From assembly GCF_030053135.1 (NCBI RefSeq), contig NZ_CP125652.1:2805001-2869000 (forward strand): 64,000 nucleotides of DNA. Direction: 5' to 3'. The translations under genes and the position numbers were made by a program. This DNA comes from Rhizobium sp. BT04. Its GTDB lineage: Bacteria > Pseudomonadota > Alphaproteobacteria > Rhizobiales > Rhizobiaceae. Below, piece by piece: positions 17,574 to 26,469 of this stretch (positions within the stretch are counted from its first letter, which is position 1; every line of letters begins with the position of its first letter). The notes below the pieces were generated by a model. It was not told where the DNA came from. It saw only the letters and a list, made by a program, of their open reading frames with translations, and did no database searches.

Positions 17574-18203
17574 TCACATCGGCGGCGTGATGCCATTGAG
17601 ACCGACGGCCACCTGGCTGGCCGAGATGCTGCCGTCCGCCGCCTTCTCACCGGTGACGATGACGCCGGCGCCGCTCTTCAGATCATCTTTGGTCGCCGGT
17701 GCCAAGGTCACGATCGGTGTCGCTTCGGCGATCGTGATGGTTTTTTCCTTGCCCTGATAGGTCAGCGTGATCGTGTGTCCGTCGACGGATTTGACGGCAT
17801 TGCTGACGGTCGCGTTGGTCATCTGGCTGTTCGGCTGCGCATCCCAGGGGCGATTGCCCTCGCCGGTTCCCTTCATCGACGCCGGAAAGATCAGCACCTC
17901 GATCGCGCCATCCGGACCAGTACCTTTCGGGAGCGAGGCGACGCCGACGAAATCGCCGGGCTTGATATCCTCGACCGAGGCTTTTTTGACGCCACCGACT
18001 TTCCAACCGACTTTCAGCGTGATCGTCGCATCGCTGCCTTCGCGCGTCTTGACGACGAGCTTATCGCCGCTGAGGCTTTCGATGGCGCCGCGAACGCGAA
18101 CACGGTTGCTATCCTGTGCCTGTACGGCCTGCGATGCGGCAAGCGCGGCGAGGCCGCCAGCGGCAAGTGCCATGAGAATTCTGGAATGAGGCTTGCGAGA
18201 CAT
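17574..18203 (-). CDS. Secreted DUF5666-like protein
   Basis: A 209-residue exported protein. A signal peptide (MSRKPHSRILMALAAGGLAA, cleavage after about AVQAQ) is followed by two beta-rich repeats: VRVRGAIESLSGDKLVVKTR with a DIKPGDFVGVASLP loop, and VKSVDGHTITLTYQGKEKTI with VIVTGEKAADGSI. This resembles DUF5666 OB-like domains. It should be periplasmic; function unknown. The ATG at 18203 has AAGGA 8 nt upstream. It converges with the preceding ABC gene and is followed upstream by a palindromic repeat. Confidence 0.8.
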   Translation of the reverse strand: MSRKPHSRILMALAAGGLAALAASQAVQAQDSNRVRVRGAIESLSGDKLVVKTREGSDATITLKVGWKVGGVKKASVEDIKPGDFVGVASLPKGTGPDGAIEVLIFPASMKGTGEGNRPWDAQPNSQMTNATVSNAVKSVDGHTITLTYQGKEKTITIAEATPIVTLAPATKDDLKSGAGVIVTGEKAADGSISASQVAVGLNGITPPM

Positions 18204-18241
18204 ATGACTTTTCCTTGTCGCCCTTGCGATCGGCAATATCC

Positions 18242-18288
18242 CTACAGCGCCGCGCGTTTTTTCAGATGCGCAAAAAGGACGCTGTAAC
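18242..18288. repeat. Short palindromic repeat of the ACAGCGCCGCGCG type
   Basis: ACAGCGCCGCGCG at the left returns as CGCTGTA at the right, around a T-rich centre. Related fragments occur near 13230, 20924 and 36655. It lies between the DUF5666-like gene and the Uup gene. Confidence 0.5.
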
Positions 18289-18375
18289 ACTTGGATTTGC
18301 TGCCGGAGCGCACCCTATGCCGCGCAGCGATACATTGGCCAATCAAGGAAAGGTGAGCCGACAAGTTTGCAAAGC

Positions 18376-20196
18376 TCAGCCTTCCAGTTCTTCGCGCAAC
18401 ATTTCGAGCTCCAGCCACTCCTCCTCCATGTCGGTCAGGCTGGCGCGCAATTTCTCCATCTCGCCAGCAAGCCGGTTGAAGGCTGCGGGATCACGCGTGA
18501 AAAGATTGGGATCGGCCATCACCTGTTCGCGCTTAGCGATTTCGGCCTCGGCTTTCGCCATTTCCTTCGGCAGATTTTCCAGCGCGAATTTCTGCTTGAA
18601 GGAGAGCTTGCTCTTGGCACTCCCTGCGGAGGGCGCTGCCTCCTGCGTCTTCGGCTTCTCCGCCGCCTTCTCTGCCCGCTTGCGCTCCTCGAGCGCGCCC
18701 TTGCGCTGCGCAAGCATGTCCGAATAGCCGCCGGCATATTCGATCCAGCGTCCGTCAGGCGCATCCGGCACGGCGGGTGCGATCGTCGAAGTGACGGTAC
18801 GGTCGAGGAAATCGCGGTCGTGGCTGACGAGAATGACCGTGCCGGGAAAGCCGGCGACGATTTCCTGCAGGAGGTCGAGCGTCTCGATATCGAGGTCGTT
18901 GGTGGGTTCATCGAGGATCAAGAGGTTCGCCGGGCGTGAGAGGATGCGCGCCAGCATCAGCCGCGCGCGCTCGCCGCCGGAAAGGCTCCTGATCGGCGTA
19001 CGCGCCTGTTCCGGCTGGAACAGGAATTCCTTCATATAGCCGGTAACATGACGCTGCTCGCCGTTGACGAGCAGGTTTTCGCCGCGCCCATCCGTCAGAT
19101 AGTTGGCGAGCGTATCCTCGGAATCGAGATCCTCGCGTTTCTGGTCGAGTGTCGCGATCTCCAGATTGGTGCCGAGCTTTATCGTGCCGCTATCGGGCGA
19201 AAGCTGCCCGGTCAGCATCTTCAACAGTGTCGTCTTGCCCGCGCCGTTCGGCCCTACCAGACCGATGCAATCGCCGCGATGCACGCGGATCGAGAAGGGC
19301 GTGACGATGGCCCTCTTGCCGAAGCTCTTGGTGATCTTCTCGGCTTCGATCACCAGCTTGCCGGATTCCTGCGCGTCCGAAGCCGTCGCCTGAACGGTGC
19401 CCTGCGGCCCCTTGTGACCGCGATATTGCGAGCGCATCGTCTGCAGCTCGCCGAGGCGGCGCATATTGCGCTTGCGCCGTGCCGTCACGCCATAACGCAG
19501 CCAGTGCTCCTCGCGCTCGATCGCCTTGCCGAGCTTGTGCTGCTCCAACTCCTCGGCCTCCAGCACCTGGTCGCGCCAGGCCTCGAAATGCGAAAAGCCT
19601 CTGTCGAGCCGGCGCGAGGTGCCGCGGTCGAGCCAGACGGTTGCCGTCGAGACCTTTTCGAGGAAACGTCTATCGTGCGAGATCAGCACCAAAGCGCTGC
19701 GCGTCTTCTGCAGCTCGCCTTCCAGCCATTCGATTGTGGGCAGGTCGAGATGGTTGGTCGGCTCGTCGAGCAGCAGAATGTCGGGCTCCGGCGCCAGCAC
19801 GCGAGCAAGGGCGGCCCGACGCGATTCGCCGCCGGAAAGATTTTTGGGATCCTCCTCGCCGGTCAGTCCGAGATGAGACAGCAGATAGGTGACGCGATAA
19901 GGGTCGTCGCCCGGCCCGAGACCGGCCTCGGCATAGGCCTGCACCGTGTTGAAGCCGGCAAAGTCAGGCGCCTGTTCGAGATAACGCACCGTCGCGGAGG
20001 GATGGCGGAAGACCTCGCCGGACTGCGCCTCGACCAGGCCGGCGGCGATCTTCAAGAGCGTCGATTTTCCCGAGCCGTTGCGCCCGACGAGACAGATCTT
20101 GTCACCGGGCTCGATCTGCAGGCTAGCCCCCGCCAAAAGCGGTGCGCCGCCGAAGCTCAGGAAGATATCGTCGAGTTTCAGAATGGGAGGGGCCAA
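18376..20196 (-). CDS. uup: ABC-F family ATPase (Uup type)
   Basis: A 606-residue soluble protein with two complete ABC cassettes. The first has Walker A GRNGSGKST (about 38-46), signature LSGGESRRAALARVL and Walker B ILLLDEPTNHLDL. The second has GPNGAGKTT, LSGGERARLMLARIL and LLILDEPTNDLDI. No membrane segments are present. The C-terminal 70 residues form a charged coiled coil (KQKFALENLPKEMAKAEAEI...), as in Uup. ABC-F proteins act on ribosomes or nucleic acids rather than in transport; Uup is linked to ribosome function and transposon excision. thiN lies 3 nt upstream of its start region on the same strand, suggesting co-transcription. YheS-like assignment is the alternative. Confidence 0.93.
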   Translation of the reverse strand: MAPPILKLDDIFLSFGGAPLLAGASLQIEPGDKICLVGRNGSGKSTLLKIAAGLVEAQSGEVFRHPSATVRYLEQAPDFAGFNTVQAYAEAGLGPGDDPYRVTYLLSHLGLTGEEDPKNLSGGESRRAALARVLAPEPDILLLDEPTNHLDLPTIEWLEGELQKTRSALVLISHDRRFLEKVSTATVWLDRGTSRRLDRGFSHFEAWRDQVLEAEELEQHKLGKAIEREEHWLRYGVTARRKRNMRRLGELQTMRSQYRGHKGPQGTVQATASDAQESGKLVIEAEKITKSFGKRAIVTPFSIRVHRGDCIGLVGPNGAGKTTLLKMLTGQLSPDSGTIKLGTNLEIATLDQKREDLDSEDTLANYLTDGRGENLLVNGEQRHVTGYMKEFLFQPEQARTPIRSLSGGERARLMLARILSRPANLLILDEPTNDLDIETLDLLQEIVAGFPGTVILVSHDRDFLDRTVTSTIAPAVPDAPDGRWIEYAGGYSDMLAQRKGALEERKRAEKAAEKPKTQEAAPSAGSAKSKLSFKQKFALENLPKEMAKAEAEIAKREQVMADPNLFTRDPAAFNRLAGEMEKLRASLTDMEEEWLELEMLREELEG

Positions 20197-20199
20197 AAA

Positions 20200-20856
20200 T
20201 CAGACTCCGGAAAGATCATAGGGCCGGGCGAGCACGATCGCCCGGCCGCTGCGGAGCGAAAAGCAAACCTTGCCTTCCGCGACGTTGGAAATGGTGCGCG
20301 ACGAGCCGAAAGGCAGATGGAAATCGGCCAGCGGATAACGCGCATTCTCGATGGAAAGCCCGGTCAGCTCGCTGAACCCGAGCACCGAAAACAGACTGCC
20401 CTTGGGAAGATCCAGCTCGATCGTCCCGGCAAGCAGCGGCACGGCCTCTTCCTTGCCCGAGGTCAGCAGGACATCGAAGCCCTCTTCCGCCAGGCTGACG
20501 GCCGACAGCAGATGCTGAAGCGCATGGTCGGAGCGTTCGCCGCCGAGCGCGCCGGCCAGGATCAGCCGCCGCGCGCCGCGCGCGATCGCTTCCGACACGG
20601 CGATTTCGCCGTCGGTGGCCGCCTTTGCTGCGGGATAGGGCTGTTTCGGCACATCGGGAAATGCACCTTCGAGATCATCAGGCGTCGAATCGAAATCGCC
20701 GACCCAGAGCTCCGGCGTAATGCCGAGTGCCAGCGCATGCCGCATGCCGCCATCGGCCGCGATGAACCGGCTGTCGCCGACGGCATGGCGCAGGCGCTCC
20801 GTCAGGCTGAGTTCGCCGCCAAGGAGGATGGTGAAGGTGGATGGGCTCATGGGCAT
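20200..20856 (-). CDS. thiN: Thiamine pyrophosphokinase
   Basis: A 218-residue protein with the family's N-terminal motifs: FTILLGGELSLTERL, FIAADGGMRHALALGITPE (about 31-49), WVGDFDSTPDDLEG (about 51-64) and LAGALGGERSDHALQHLL (about 100-117). The C-terminal domain is beta-rich (ISNVAEGKVCFSLRSGRAIV). It converts thiamine and ATP to thiamine diphosphate and AMP. The start may be ATG 20856 or ATG 20850; AAGGG is best spaced for the second. The uup gene begins 3 nt after the stop, so the two form an operon. A RIME repeat follows upstream. Confidence 0.92.
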   Translation of the reverse strand: MPMSPSTFTILLGGELSLTERLRHAVGDSRFIAADGGMRHALALGITPELWVGDFDSTPDDLEGAFPDVPKQPYPAAKAATDGEIAVSEAIARGARRLILAGALGGERSDHALQHLLSAVSLAEEGFDVLLTSGKEEAVPLLAGTIELDLPKGSLFSVLGFSELTGLSIENARYPLADFHLPFGSSRTISNVAEGKVCFSLRSGRAIVLARPYDLSGV

Positions 20857-20952
20857 TGCCCTTAGCGCAAACCGGGGGTCGAGGGGAAGGGGCGCCAGCG
20901 ATCGGCGTCGTTTGCTTTACAGCGCCGTGCGTCTTCTTTTCACGATTATGCG

Positions 20953-21058
20953 CTAGAGCATTTCCGTTTTTCTTCGATTCACGAAAATGCTCTATCTCTT
21001 TGTTTTGACGCAATTCCGAACGCAAAACCGCTGCACACTTTTGCTGGAATTGCTCTAG
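20953..21058. repeat. RIME1-type intergenic repeat
   Basis: A 106-bp element bounded by CTAGAGCA and GCTCTAG. It contains two palindromes: AGCATTTCCG...GAAAATGCTCT and CAATTCC...GGAATTG. The right end supplies the TAG stop of the MarR gene. A partial ACAGCGCCGTGCG motif abuts it on the left (about 20924-20940). Confidence 0.75.
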
Positions 21059-21582
21059 CCCGGCGTATCCTTGTCACGCGATAGGAAGACCGCCTCGTAA
21101 CCGCCGATGAAACGCTCGAAAAGCGCTGCGAAGCGCTCGATATCCTGCTCCGGCCAGTCGGAGACGATCTCGGAGATGATCGCCAGTTTCTGCGCGACGA
21201 TCTCGGCAAGCAAATTCTGGCCGACCTCGGTCATGACGACGACAATCCGCCGCGCATCGGCCTGCGAAGCCTCACGGCGCAGCACGTTTCGCCCGACCAT
21301 CTCGGCCACCACCCGGCTTGCCCGTGACGGGTCGATGCGCAGCATTTCCGCGATCATGCCGACCGTGACCTCGCCGGCAGGCTGCGCCCGGCGGACCGCA
21401 TCGAGCACATCGAGATGCGAAAGCTCGAGACCCGGTGCGGCGCTCTGGATCGCCAGCCGGCCGATCAGCCGTCGTCCGGTCATCAACCGCATACGACCCA
21501 TGGCCCGACCGATGCGAGGCACGTTTTCCTCATCCGGCTCTACCGGTTGCGTGGGAGTCTTGGTCAGCACGTCGCTCATCAC
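21055..21582 (-). CDS. MarR family transcriptional regulator
   Basis: A 175-residue winged-helix protein. The MarR core is LSHLDVLDAVRRAQPAGEVTVGMIAEMLRIDPSRASRVVAEMVGR (about 54-98, helix-turn-helix) followed by the wing segment REASQADARRIVVVMTEVG. Divergent from a DHA2 drug-efflux gene across about 110 bp, so it probably represses that pump and itself and is released by a small lipophilic ligand. Either of two adjacent ATG codons (21582 or 21579) may start it. The stop codon lies inside a RIME repeat, so the C-terminus (SRDKDTPG) may have been shaped by repeat insertion. Confidence 0.9.
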   Translation of the reverse strand: MMSDVLTKTPTQPVEPDEENVPRIGRAMGRMRLMTGRRLIGRLAIQSAAPGLELSHLDVLDAVRRAQPAGEVTVGMIAEMLRIDPSRASRVVAEMVGRNVLRREASQADARRIVVVMTEVGQNLLAEIVAQKLAIISEIVSDWPEQDIERFAALFERFIGGYEAVFLSRDKDTPG

Positions 21583-21619
21583 GGAACTATAACAGAGCCG
21601 TTTCGGAATTTGAATATGC

Positions 21620-21667
21620 CAATGTCATTAATGTGCCATTGACAGATATATGCTGTTAGCACATAAA
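21620..21667 (+). promoter_or_regulatory. Promoter of the efflux gene with overlapping palindromic operator
   Basis: -35 TTGACA (21639-21644), 17-bp spacer, -10 CATAAA (21662-21667). A palindrome (CAATG...CATTG, centred on CATTAATG, 21620-21640) overlaps the -35, as expected for a MarR operator. A second dyad, TATGCTGTTAGCACATA, covers the spacer. Confidence 0.6.
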
Positions 21668-21695
21668 AGAGCGGCAAACCCGGAATGATGCTCCC

Positions 21696-23234
21696 ATGGA
21701 CATGCAACTCGCGCCTGCGCCGCTCGTGACGGATCCTCGTCGCCGGCTCATCCTCTTCTTCTTCCTGATGACGGCCATGTTCATGGCGACGCTGGATAAT
21801 CAGATCGTTTCCACGGCGCTGCCGACGATCGTCGGCGAATTCGGCCATCTCGAGCGCTTCGGCTGGATCGGCTCGGCCTATCTCCTGTCGCTGAGCGCCG
21901 TCATGCCGGTCTACGGCAAGCTCGGCGATCTCTTCGGCCGCAAATATGTGATGATGACGGCGATCACCATCTTCACCGTCGGCTCGGCGGTCTGCGGCCT
22001 TGCAATTTCGATGAACACGCTGATTGCCGCCCGCGTGCTGCAGGGTCTTGGCGGCGGCGGCATCATGGTGTCGATCTTCGCCGTCAACGCCGATCTGTTC
22101 GAACCGCGCGAGCGGGCGCGCTATCAAAGCTATTCCAGCCTCGTGCTGATGGCCTCAGGCGCGATCGGGCCCGTGCTCGGCGGCACGATGAGCGATCTCT
22201 TCGGCTGGCGGTCGATCTTCCTCGTCAATGTGCCGATCGGCTTCATCGTGCTCACCGGTCTCGCCTTCATGCTGCCGTACCGAAAACCGCATCGCCGCCC
22301 TAAGATCGACTATGCCGGTGCGCTCCTGCTCGCACTGACGACGACCAGCATTGTGCTTGCTACCGACAGCAGCGAACTGTTCGGCGCGTTGATCTCACCC
22401 CAGAGTATCGGCATCGTCGCCTTCGGCGTTGTCTGCGCCGTCGCCTGGGTATTCACAGAGCGCCGCGCGCCGGAGCCGATCGTTCCCCTGCAGCTCTTCC
22501 GCAATTCGACCTTCAGCCTGCTGCTGGTGATCTCGATCATGGGCGGCGCCATCGCCATCGGCATGGTCAATTATCTCGCCCTCTTCCTGCAGACCACCAC
22601 CGGCCTGTCGCCCTCTGCTGCCGGTCTGCTCTTCATTCTTCTCACCGGCGGCCTCGTCTGCGGATCCCTGACGGCAGGCCGCATCATCTCGAAGACGGGG
22701 CGCTACAAGCCCTTCGCCATCGCCAGCCTCACCTGCAGCGCCACCGCCTTTGCGCTGTTGTCGCAGGTCCATGCGGGAACGCCGATCGCCTTCATCGGCG
22801 CGATCATGATGCTGCAGGGCATCGGCATCGGCCTTGCCCAGCAGGTTCCCATCATCGGCGTCCAGAATGCAGCACCGGCGCGCGACGTCGGCGCCGCCAC
22901 CGGCTCGGTGACACTGTCGCGCATGGGCGGCGCGTCGATCGCCATTTCCATCTATGGCGCCATCATCGCCACCGGGCTCGGCAAGGTCGGCGTCTCCATT
23001 CCCGGTGTCGCCGATATCGAACAGCTGACGCCGAAGATGATGGCTGCCCTTCCCGAGCCGAGCCGCCAGGCCGTCGCCGATCTCTATGCCGCCGCCTTCT
23101 CGCCGCTCTTCATGACTGCCTGCGCCATCGCGCTGATCGGCCTTGTGGCTGCTATCATGCTGAAACCTGTGCAGCTGCCCCGCGCCGGCGAGGCGAAGAT
23201 GCCGCAAGCGACGACGGCGGAAGCCGCGGAATAA
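21696..23234 (+). CDS. MFS multidrug efflux transporter (DHA2, EmrB/QacA-like)
   Basis: A 512-residue membrane protein with the 14-helix DHA2 pattern. Helix 1 carries motif D1 as MATLDNQIVSTALPTIVGEF (about 29-48), motif A is GKLGDLFGRKYVMM (about 75-88) and motif C-like SGAIGPVLGGTMSD lies near 155. It is expected to export drugs or toxic organics by proton antiport across the inner membrane; a tripartite partner is not encoded nearby. Divergent from the MarR gene that probably controls it. Start ATG 21696, or ATG 21702 two codons later. Confidence 0.93.
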   Translation: MDMQLAPAPLVTDPRRRLILFFFLMTAMFMATLDNQIVSTALPTIVGEFGHLERFGWIGSAYLLSLSAVMPVYGKLGDLFGRKYVMMTAITIFTVGSAVCGLAISMNTLIAARVLQGLGGGGIMVSIFAVNADLFEPRERARYQSYSSLVLMASGAIGPVLGGTMSDLFGWRSIFLVNVPIGFIVLTGLAFMLPYRKPHRRPKIDYAGALLLALTTTSIVLATDSSELFGALISPQSIGIVAFGVVCAVAWVFTERRAPEPIVPLQLFRNSTFSLLLVISIMGGAIAIGMVNYLALFLQTTTGLSPSAAGLLFILLTGGLVCGSLTAGRIISKTGRYKPFAIASLTCSATAFALLSQVHAGTPIAFIGAIMMLQGIGIGLAQQVPIIGVQNAAPARDVGAATGSVTLSRMGGASIAISIYGAIIATGLGKVGVSIPGVADIEQLTPKMMAALPEPSRQAVADLYAAAFSPLFMTACAIALIGLVAAIMLKPVQLPRAGEAKMPQATTAEAAE

Positions 23235-23623
23235 CCCGAATCGTACACGCGGAATACTTCATCAAAAGGCGTTCTTTCCGCAAGACAATGATCAGGGGTT
23301 GCAATTTTCTCGCACGACTGCCGCCAACGGGCCGGTTACTTCAATCGGTCCGTTCTTTTTCCGCGCCATGGACGAATCTCCGCTTTGTGACGGAACTTTC
23401 GCCATAATTTCATCCGAGCGAAGGGAGGCCTCACTGCCCGAGGCTTGCCAAAATGCAACGGCGCCACATTTAAACAGAGTCTCGCTATGCAACCGATGCG
23501 TAAATCAGCTACAGCAAGGACTTGTATCGGCCGATTGTGCAGCGCGAGATCAGGGGTGCGCACCCGTTGAATTCTCCTTGCCACGGTCGGTCCGAACCTG
23601 CGGTAAACCGGCAATATAGCGAC
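23235..23623. other. Intergenic region, 389 bp, no confident gene
   Basis: Separates the efflux gene from the M48 protease gene. A weak minus-strand reading frame (23299-23492) ends in a short Lys/Arg-containing peptide beginning MARKKNGPIEVTG but has no homologue I recognise and no clear ribosome site. No terminator was seen; the promoter of the M48 gene should lie here. Confidence 0.5.
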
Positions 23624-25168
23624 ATGATGCGGAGAACCAGACTGGATAGCTTGACGACGTGGAAATCGCCCGCGCTTTCCAGTGATGCCATCTCCGCGCC
23701 GCGGCGCTTCGCGCGTCGCCTGATGCTGCTTTCGTCCATCACTATGGGAATGACTGGTTGCCAGCCGCTGATCGAGCAATCCTATCAGCCGACAGTCTCC
23801 CCCTCTTCCAATCCGCAGATCGTCGACGAGGTACAGAAGAACGACCCGCGCGCGGCGATGGGCGCCCGTGAGCATCCGCGCATCGTGGCAAGCTATGGCG
23901 GCGAATACAAGGACGCCAAGACCGAGCGCCTCGTCGCCCGCATCGCCGGCGCGCTGACGGCGGTGTCGGAAAATCCGAGCCAGTCCTACCGCATCACCAT
24001 TTTGAATTCTCCTGCCATCAACGCCTTTGCCCTGCCGGGCGGTTATCTCTATGTCACTCGCGGCCTGCTCGCCCTGGCCAACGACGCCTCTGAGGTCGCC
24101 GCCGTGCTGTCGCACGAGATGGGCCATGTGACGGCCAATCACGGCATCGAGCGGCAGAAGCGCGAAGAGGCTGAGGTCATCGCCAGCCGCGTCGTCGCCG
24201 AGGTGCTCTCCAGCGACATCGCCGGCAAGCAGGCGCTCGCCCGCGGCAAGCTGCGGCTCGCCGCCTTCTCCCGCCAGCAGGAATTGCAGGCCGATGTCAT
24301 CGGCGTGCGCATGCTCGGCGAAGCCGGCTACGATCCGTATTCCGCCGCCCGCTTCCTCGATTCCATGGCGGCCTATAGCCGCTTCATGTCGGTCGATCCC
24401 GAAGCCGACCAGAGCCTCGACTTCCTGTCGAGCCACCCGAACTCCGCCCAACGCATCGAGCTTGCCCGCGCCCATGCCCGCGCCTTCGGCCAGGAAGGCG
24501 CGGTCGGCGACAAGGGCCGCGATTATTATCTCGACGGCATAGACGGCCTGCTCTACGGCGACAGCCCGGAAGAAGGCTATGTGCGCGGTCAGACCTTCCT
24601 GCACGGCGGCCTGGGCATCCGCTTCGACGTGCCGCCGGATTTCCACATCGACAACAAGGTCGAAGCCGTGATGGCGACCGGCCCGAACGACATCGCCGTC
24701 CGCTTCGACGGCGTCGCCGACAATCAGAACCAGAGCCTCACCAACTATATCTCCAGCGGCTGGGTGACCGGCCTCGACCCGTCGACCATTCAGCCGATCA
24801 CCATCAACGGCATGGAAGCAGCGACCGCGCGCGCCAGCGCCGACCGCTGGGATTTCGATGTCACCGTGATCCGCAACAATGCGCAGATCTTCCGTTTCCT
24901 GACCGCCGTGCCGAAAGGCAGCGACGCCCTTGAGCCGACGGCCAATGTCCTGCGTGCGAGTTTCCGGCGCATGACGCCGGCAGAGGCGGCCTCGCTGAAG
25001 CCGTTGCGCATCCGCGTCGTCACCGTCCGGCCGGGTGAAAATATCTCGACGCTCGCCGCCCGCATGATGGGCACCGACCGCAAGCTCGATCTCTTCAAAC
25101 TCATCAACGCCCTGCCCACGGGTGCAGCCGTTTCACCCGGCGATCGCGTCAAAATCATCGCCGAGTAA
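23624..25168 (+). CDS. M48 family metalloprotease, lipoprotein, with C-terminal LysM-like segment
   Basis: A 514-residue protein. An N-terminal basic stretch and hydrophobic segment (RRLMLLSSITMGMTGC, lipobox Cys46) suggest export and lipid anchoring. The zinc protease domain has HEMGH at 164-168, with the third ligand in RQQELQADVIGVRML and SSHPNSAQRIELA further on, as in BepA/YfgC-type periplasmic proteases. The last 50 residues (VVTVRPGENISTLAARMMG...VSPGDRVKIIAE) look like a LysM fold, which could bind peptidoglycan. A role in outer membrane protein quality control is inferred from the family. The start is uncertain; ATG 23624 and 23627 are equivalent and no good Shine-Dalgarno is visible. 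Confidence 0.88.
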   Translation: MMRRTRLDSLTTWKSPALSSDAISAPRRFARRLMLLSSITMGMTGCQPLIEQSYQPTVSPSSNPQIVDEVQKNDPRAAMGAREHPRIVASYGGEYKDAKTERLVARIAGALTAVSENPSQSYRITILNSPAINAFALPGGYLYVTRGLLALANDASEVAAVLSHEMGHVTANHGIERQKREEAEVIASRVVAEVLSSDIAGKQALARGKLRLAAFSRQQELQADVIGVRMLGEAGYDPYSAARFLDSMAAYSRFMSVDPEADQSLDFLSSHPNSAQRIELARAHARAFGQEGAVGDKGRDYYLDGIDGLLYGDSPEEGYVRGQTFLHGGLGIRFDVPPDFHIDNKVEAVMATGPNDIAVRFDGVADNQNQSLTNYISSGWVTGLDPSTIQPITINGMEAATARASADRWDFDVTVIRNNAQIFRFLTAVPKGSDALEPTANVLRASFRRMTPAEAASLKPLRIRVVTVRPGENISTLAARMMGTDRKLDLFKLINALPTGAAVSPGDRVKIIAE

Positions 25169-25191
25169 AAAAAGCCCGGCTGGCGCCGGGC
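25167..25191 (-). terminator. Terminator for rpoH2 transcription
   Basis: GCCCGGC (25174-25180) pairs with GCCGGGC (25185-25191). Read on the minus strand it is followed by seven T. The U-tract coincides with the TAA stop of the M48 gene on the other strand. It lies beyond the RIME repeat that follows rpoH2. Confidence 0.75.
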
Positions 25192-25213
25192 AGTCTGTGC
25201 TGCTGGAGGGAAT

Positions 25214-25305
25214 ATGTCGCGCAAAACTGTCAGCCGTTTTGCGAGAACGACATGCGTAAAACAACTCCGGAAAAAGTGCGAAGCGGTTTTCCTGGAGTTG
25301 TTTTA
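25214..25305. repeat. RIME-like intergenic repeat
   Basis: The first palindrome has ATGTCGCGCAAAA and TTTTGCG...CGACAT arms; the second has ACAACTCCGG and CTGGAGTTGT arms. It nearly matches the first half of the repeat at 14314 and sits between rpoH2 and its terminator. Confidence 0.7.
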
Positions 25306-25308
25306 GAT

Positions 25309-26172
25309 TCAGGCGTAGGCGGCCATATGCGGATCGGCGCTGACGAGCGCACTGCGGAGCTTCTCCATCGCCCGGCTTTCGATCTGCCGCACACGTTCCT
25401 TGGAAATGCCGAGATCGGCCCCGAGTTCTTCGAGCGTGGCACCGTCTTCCGCCAGACGCCGGGCGCTGATGATCTTCATCTCGCGTTCGTTGAGATGTTT
25501 CAGCGCCGAGGCGAGCCAGACGCGGCGGCGTTCGCCGTCTATCATGTTGGAAACCTGCTCGTCCGGCAGTGGATCGTCGCTGACGAGGAAGTCCATCTTC
25601 TCCGCACTCTCGGCATCGCCGGAGACCGAAGGCGCCTGCAGCGAGGCGTCGTTGCCGGAAAGCCTGGCATCCATGGTCTGTACATCGGCGAGGCTGACGC
25701 CGAGCGCCGCGGCGATTTCCTGGTGAATGGATTGCAGCGTCAGCTGCGTGTCACCCTTGGCGAGCTTGGCGCGCAGACGACGCAGATTGAAGAATAGTGC
25801 CTTCTGCGCCGAGCTCGTGCCGCCGCGCACGATCGACCAGTTGCGCAGGATATAATCCTGGATCGAAGCCCTGATCCACCAGCTGGCATAAGTGGAAAAG
25901 CGCACATCGCGTTCCGGCTCGAAGCGGGCGGCGGCCTCCAGAAGGCCGACATACCCCTCCTGCACGAGGTCGCTCATCGGCAGGCCGAAATTGCGGAACT
26001 TGCCCGCCATGGAGATGACGAGGCGCATATGAGCCATGGCGATCTGGTTGCGCGCGCCGCGATCGTCATGATCCTTCCAGCGGATGGCCAGATCGTGTTC
26101 TTCCTGACGGGCGAGATAAGGGGCGGCCATCGCGATTTTGATCATGCGCCGATCTGCAGACATGTTCTTCAT
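25309..26172 (-). CDS. rpoH2: RNA polymerase sigma-32 factor RpoH2
   Basis: A 287-residue sigma-70 family protein. Region 2 reads MRLVISMAGKFRNFGLPMSD...RFSTYASWWIRASIQDYIL; the RpoH box is QKALFFNLRRL (about 123-133); region 4.2 is TLEELGADLGISKERVRQIE. The sequence fits the second rhizobial heat-shock sigma factor, RpoH2, more than RpoH1. The start at 26172 has AGGAG 6 nt upstream. RpoH2 in rhizobia serves oxidative and osmotic stress and is switched on by the extracytoplasmic general-stress sigma factor (RpoE2/RpoE4). A GGAAC-N17-GTT promoter about 290 nt upstream agrees with that. The C-terminus ends SADPHMAAYA. Confidence 0.93.
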   Translation of the reverse strand: MKNMSADRRMIKIAMAAPYLARQEEHDLAIRWKDHDDRGARNQIAMAHMRLVISMAGKFRNFGLPMSDLVQEGYVGLLEAAARFEPERDVRFSTYASWWIRASIQDYILRNWSIVRGGTSSAQKALFFNLRRLRAKLAKGDTQLTLQSIHQEIAAALGVSLADVQTMDARLSGNDASLQAPSVSGDAESAEKMDFLVSDDPLPDEQVSNMIDGERRRVWLASALKHLNEREMKIISARRLAEDGATLEELGADLGISKERVRQIESRAMEKLRSALVSADPHMAAYA

Positions 26173-26469
26173 TTCGATCTCCTGAAACAGGCCTCTCGCC
26201 CTAAATGAACAATAAAACTCACCCCCCGGAACATCGCTGTCCGGATTGAAAGGGGTTCTGAATGCATAAAAACCTCGCCCCTGGACTTTTCAGAGGGAGG
26301 CCCTATTTCACATCATGTGCCGTTAAGACGGCTGGGCTGGACCTGTTTCTTCACGTTGCCGGATGGGCAATATTGAAAAGGCATGATCCGCTCCTCATCG
26401 AACATTGACGGAATAGCAACTCGCCCGTCGAGGCAGCGCCCGGCGAGCAGTCCGCAATTACGTGTGTTA
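26173..26469 (-). other. Long rpoH2 leader region
   Basis: About 290 nt between the EcfG-type promoter and the rpoH2 start with no plausible gene. It may carry a long 5' untranslated RNA or additional promoters. No conserved RNA fold was recognised. Confidence 0.45.

Noticed and set aside
23299..23492. Small minus-strand frame ending with a basic peptide
   Set aside because: No ribosome site and no recognised homologue; it could be a small gene but is unsupported.
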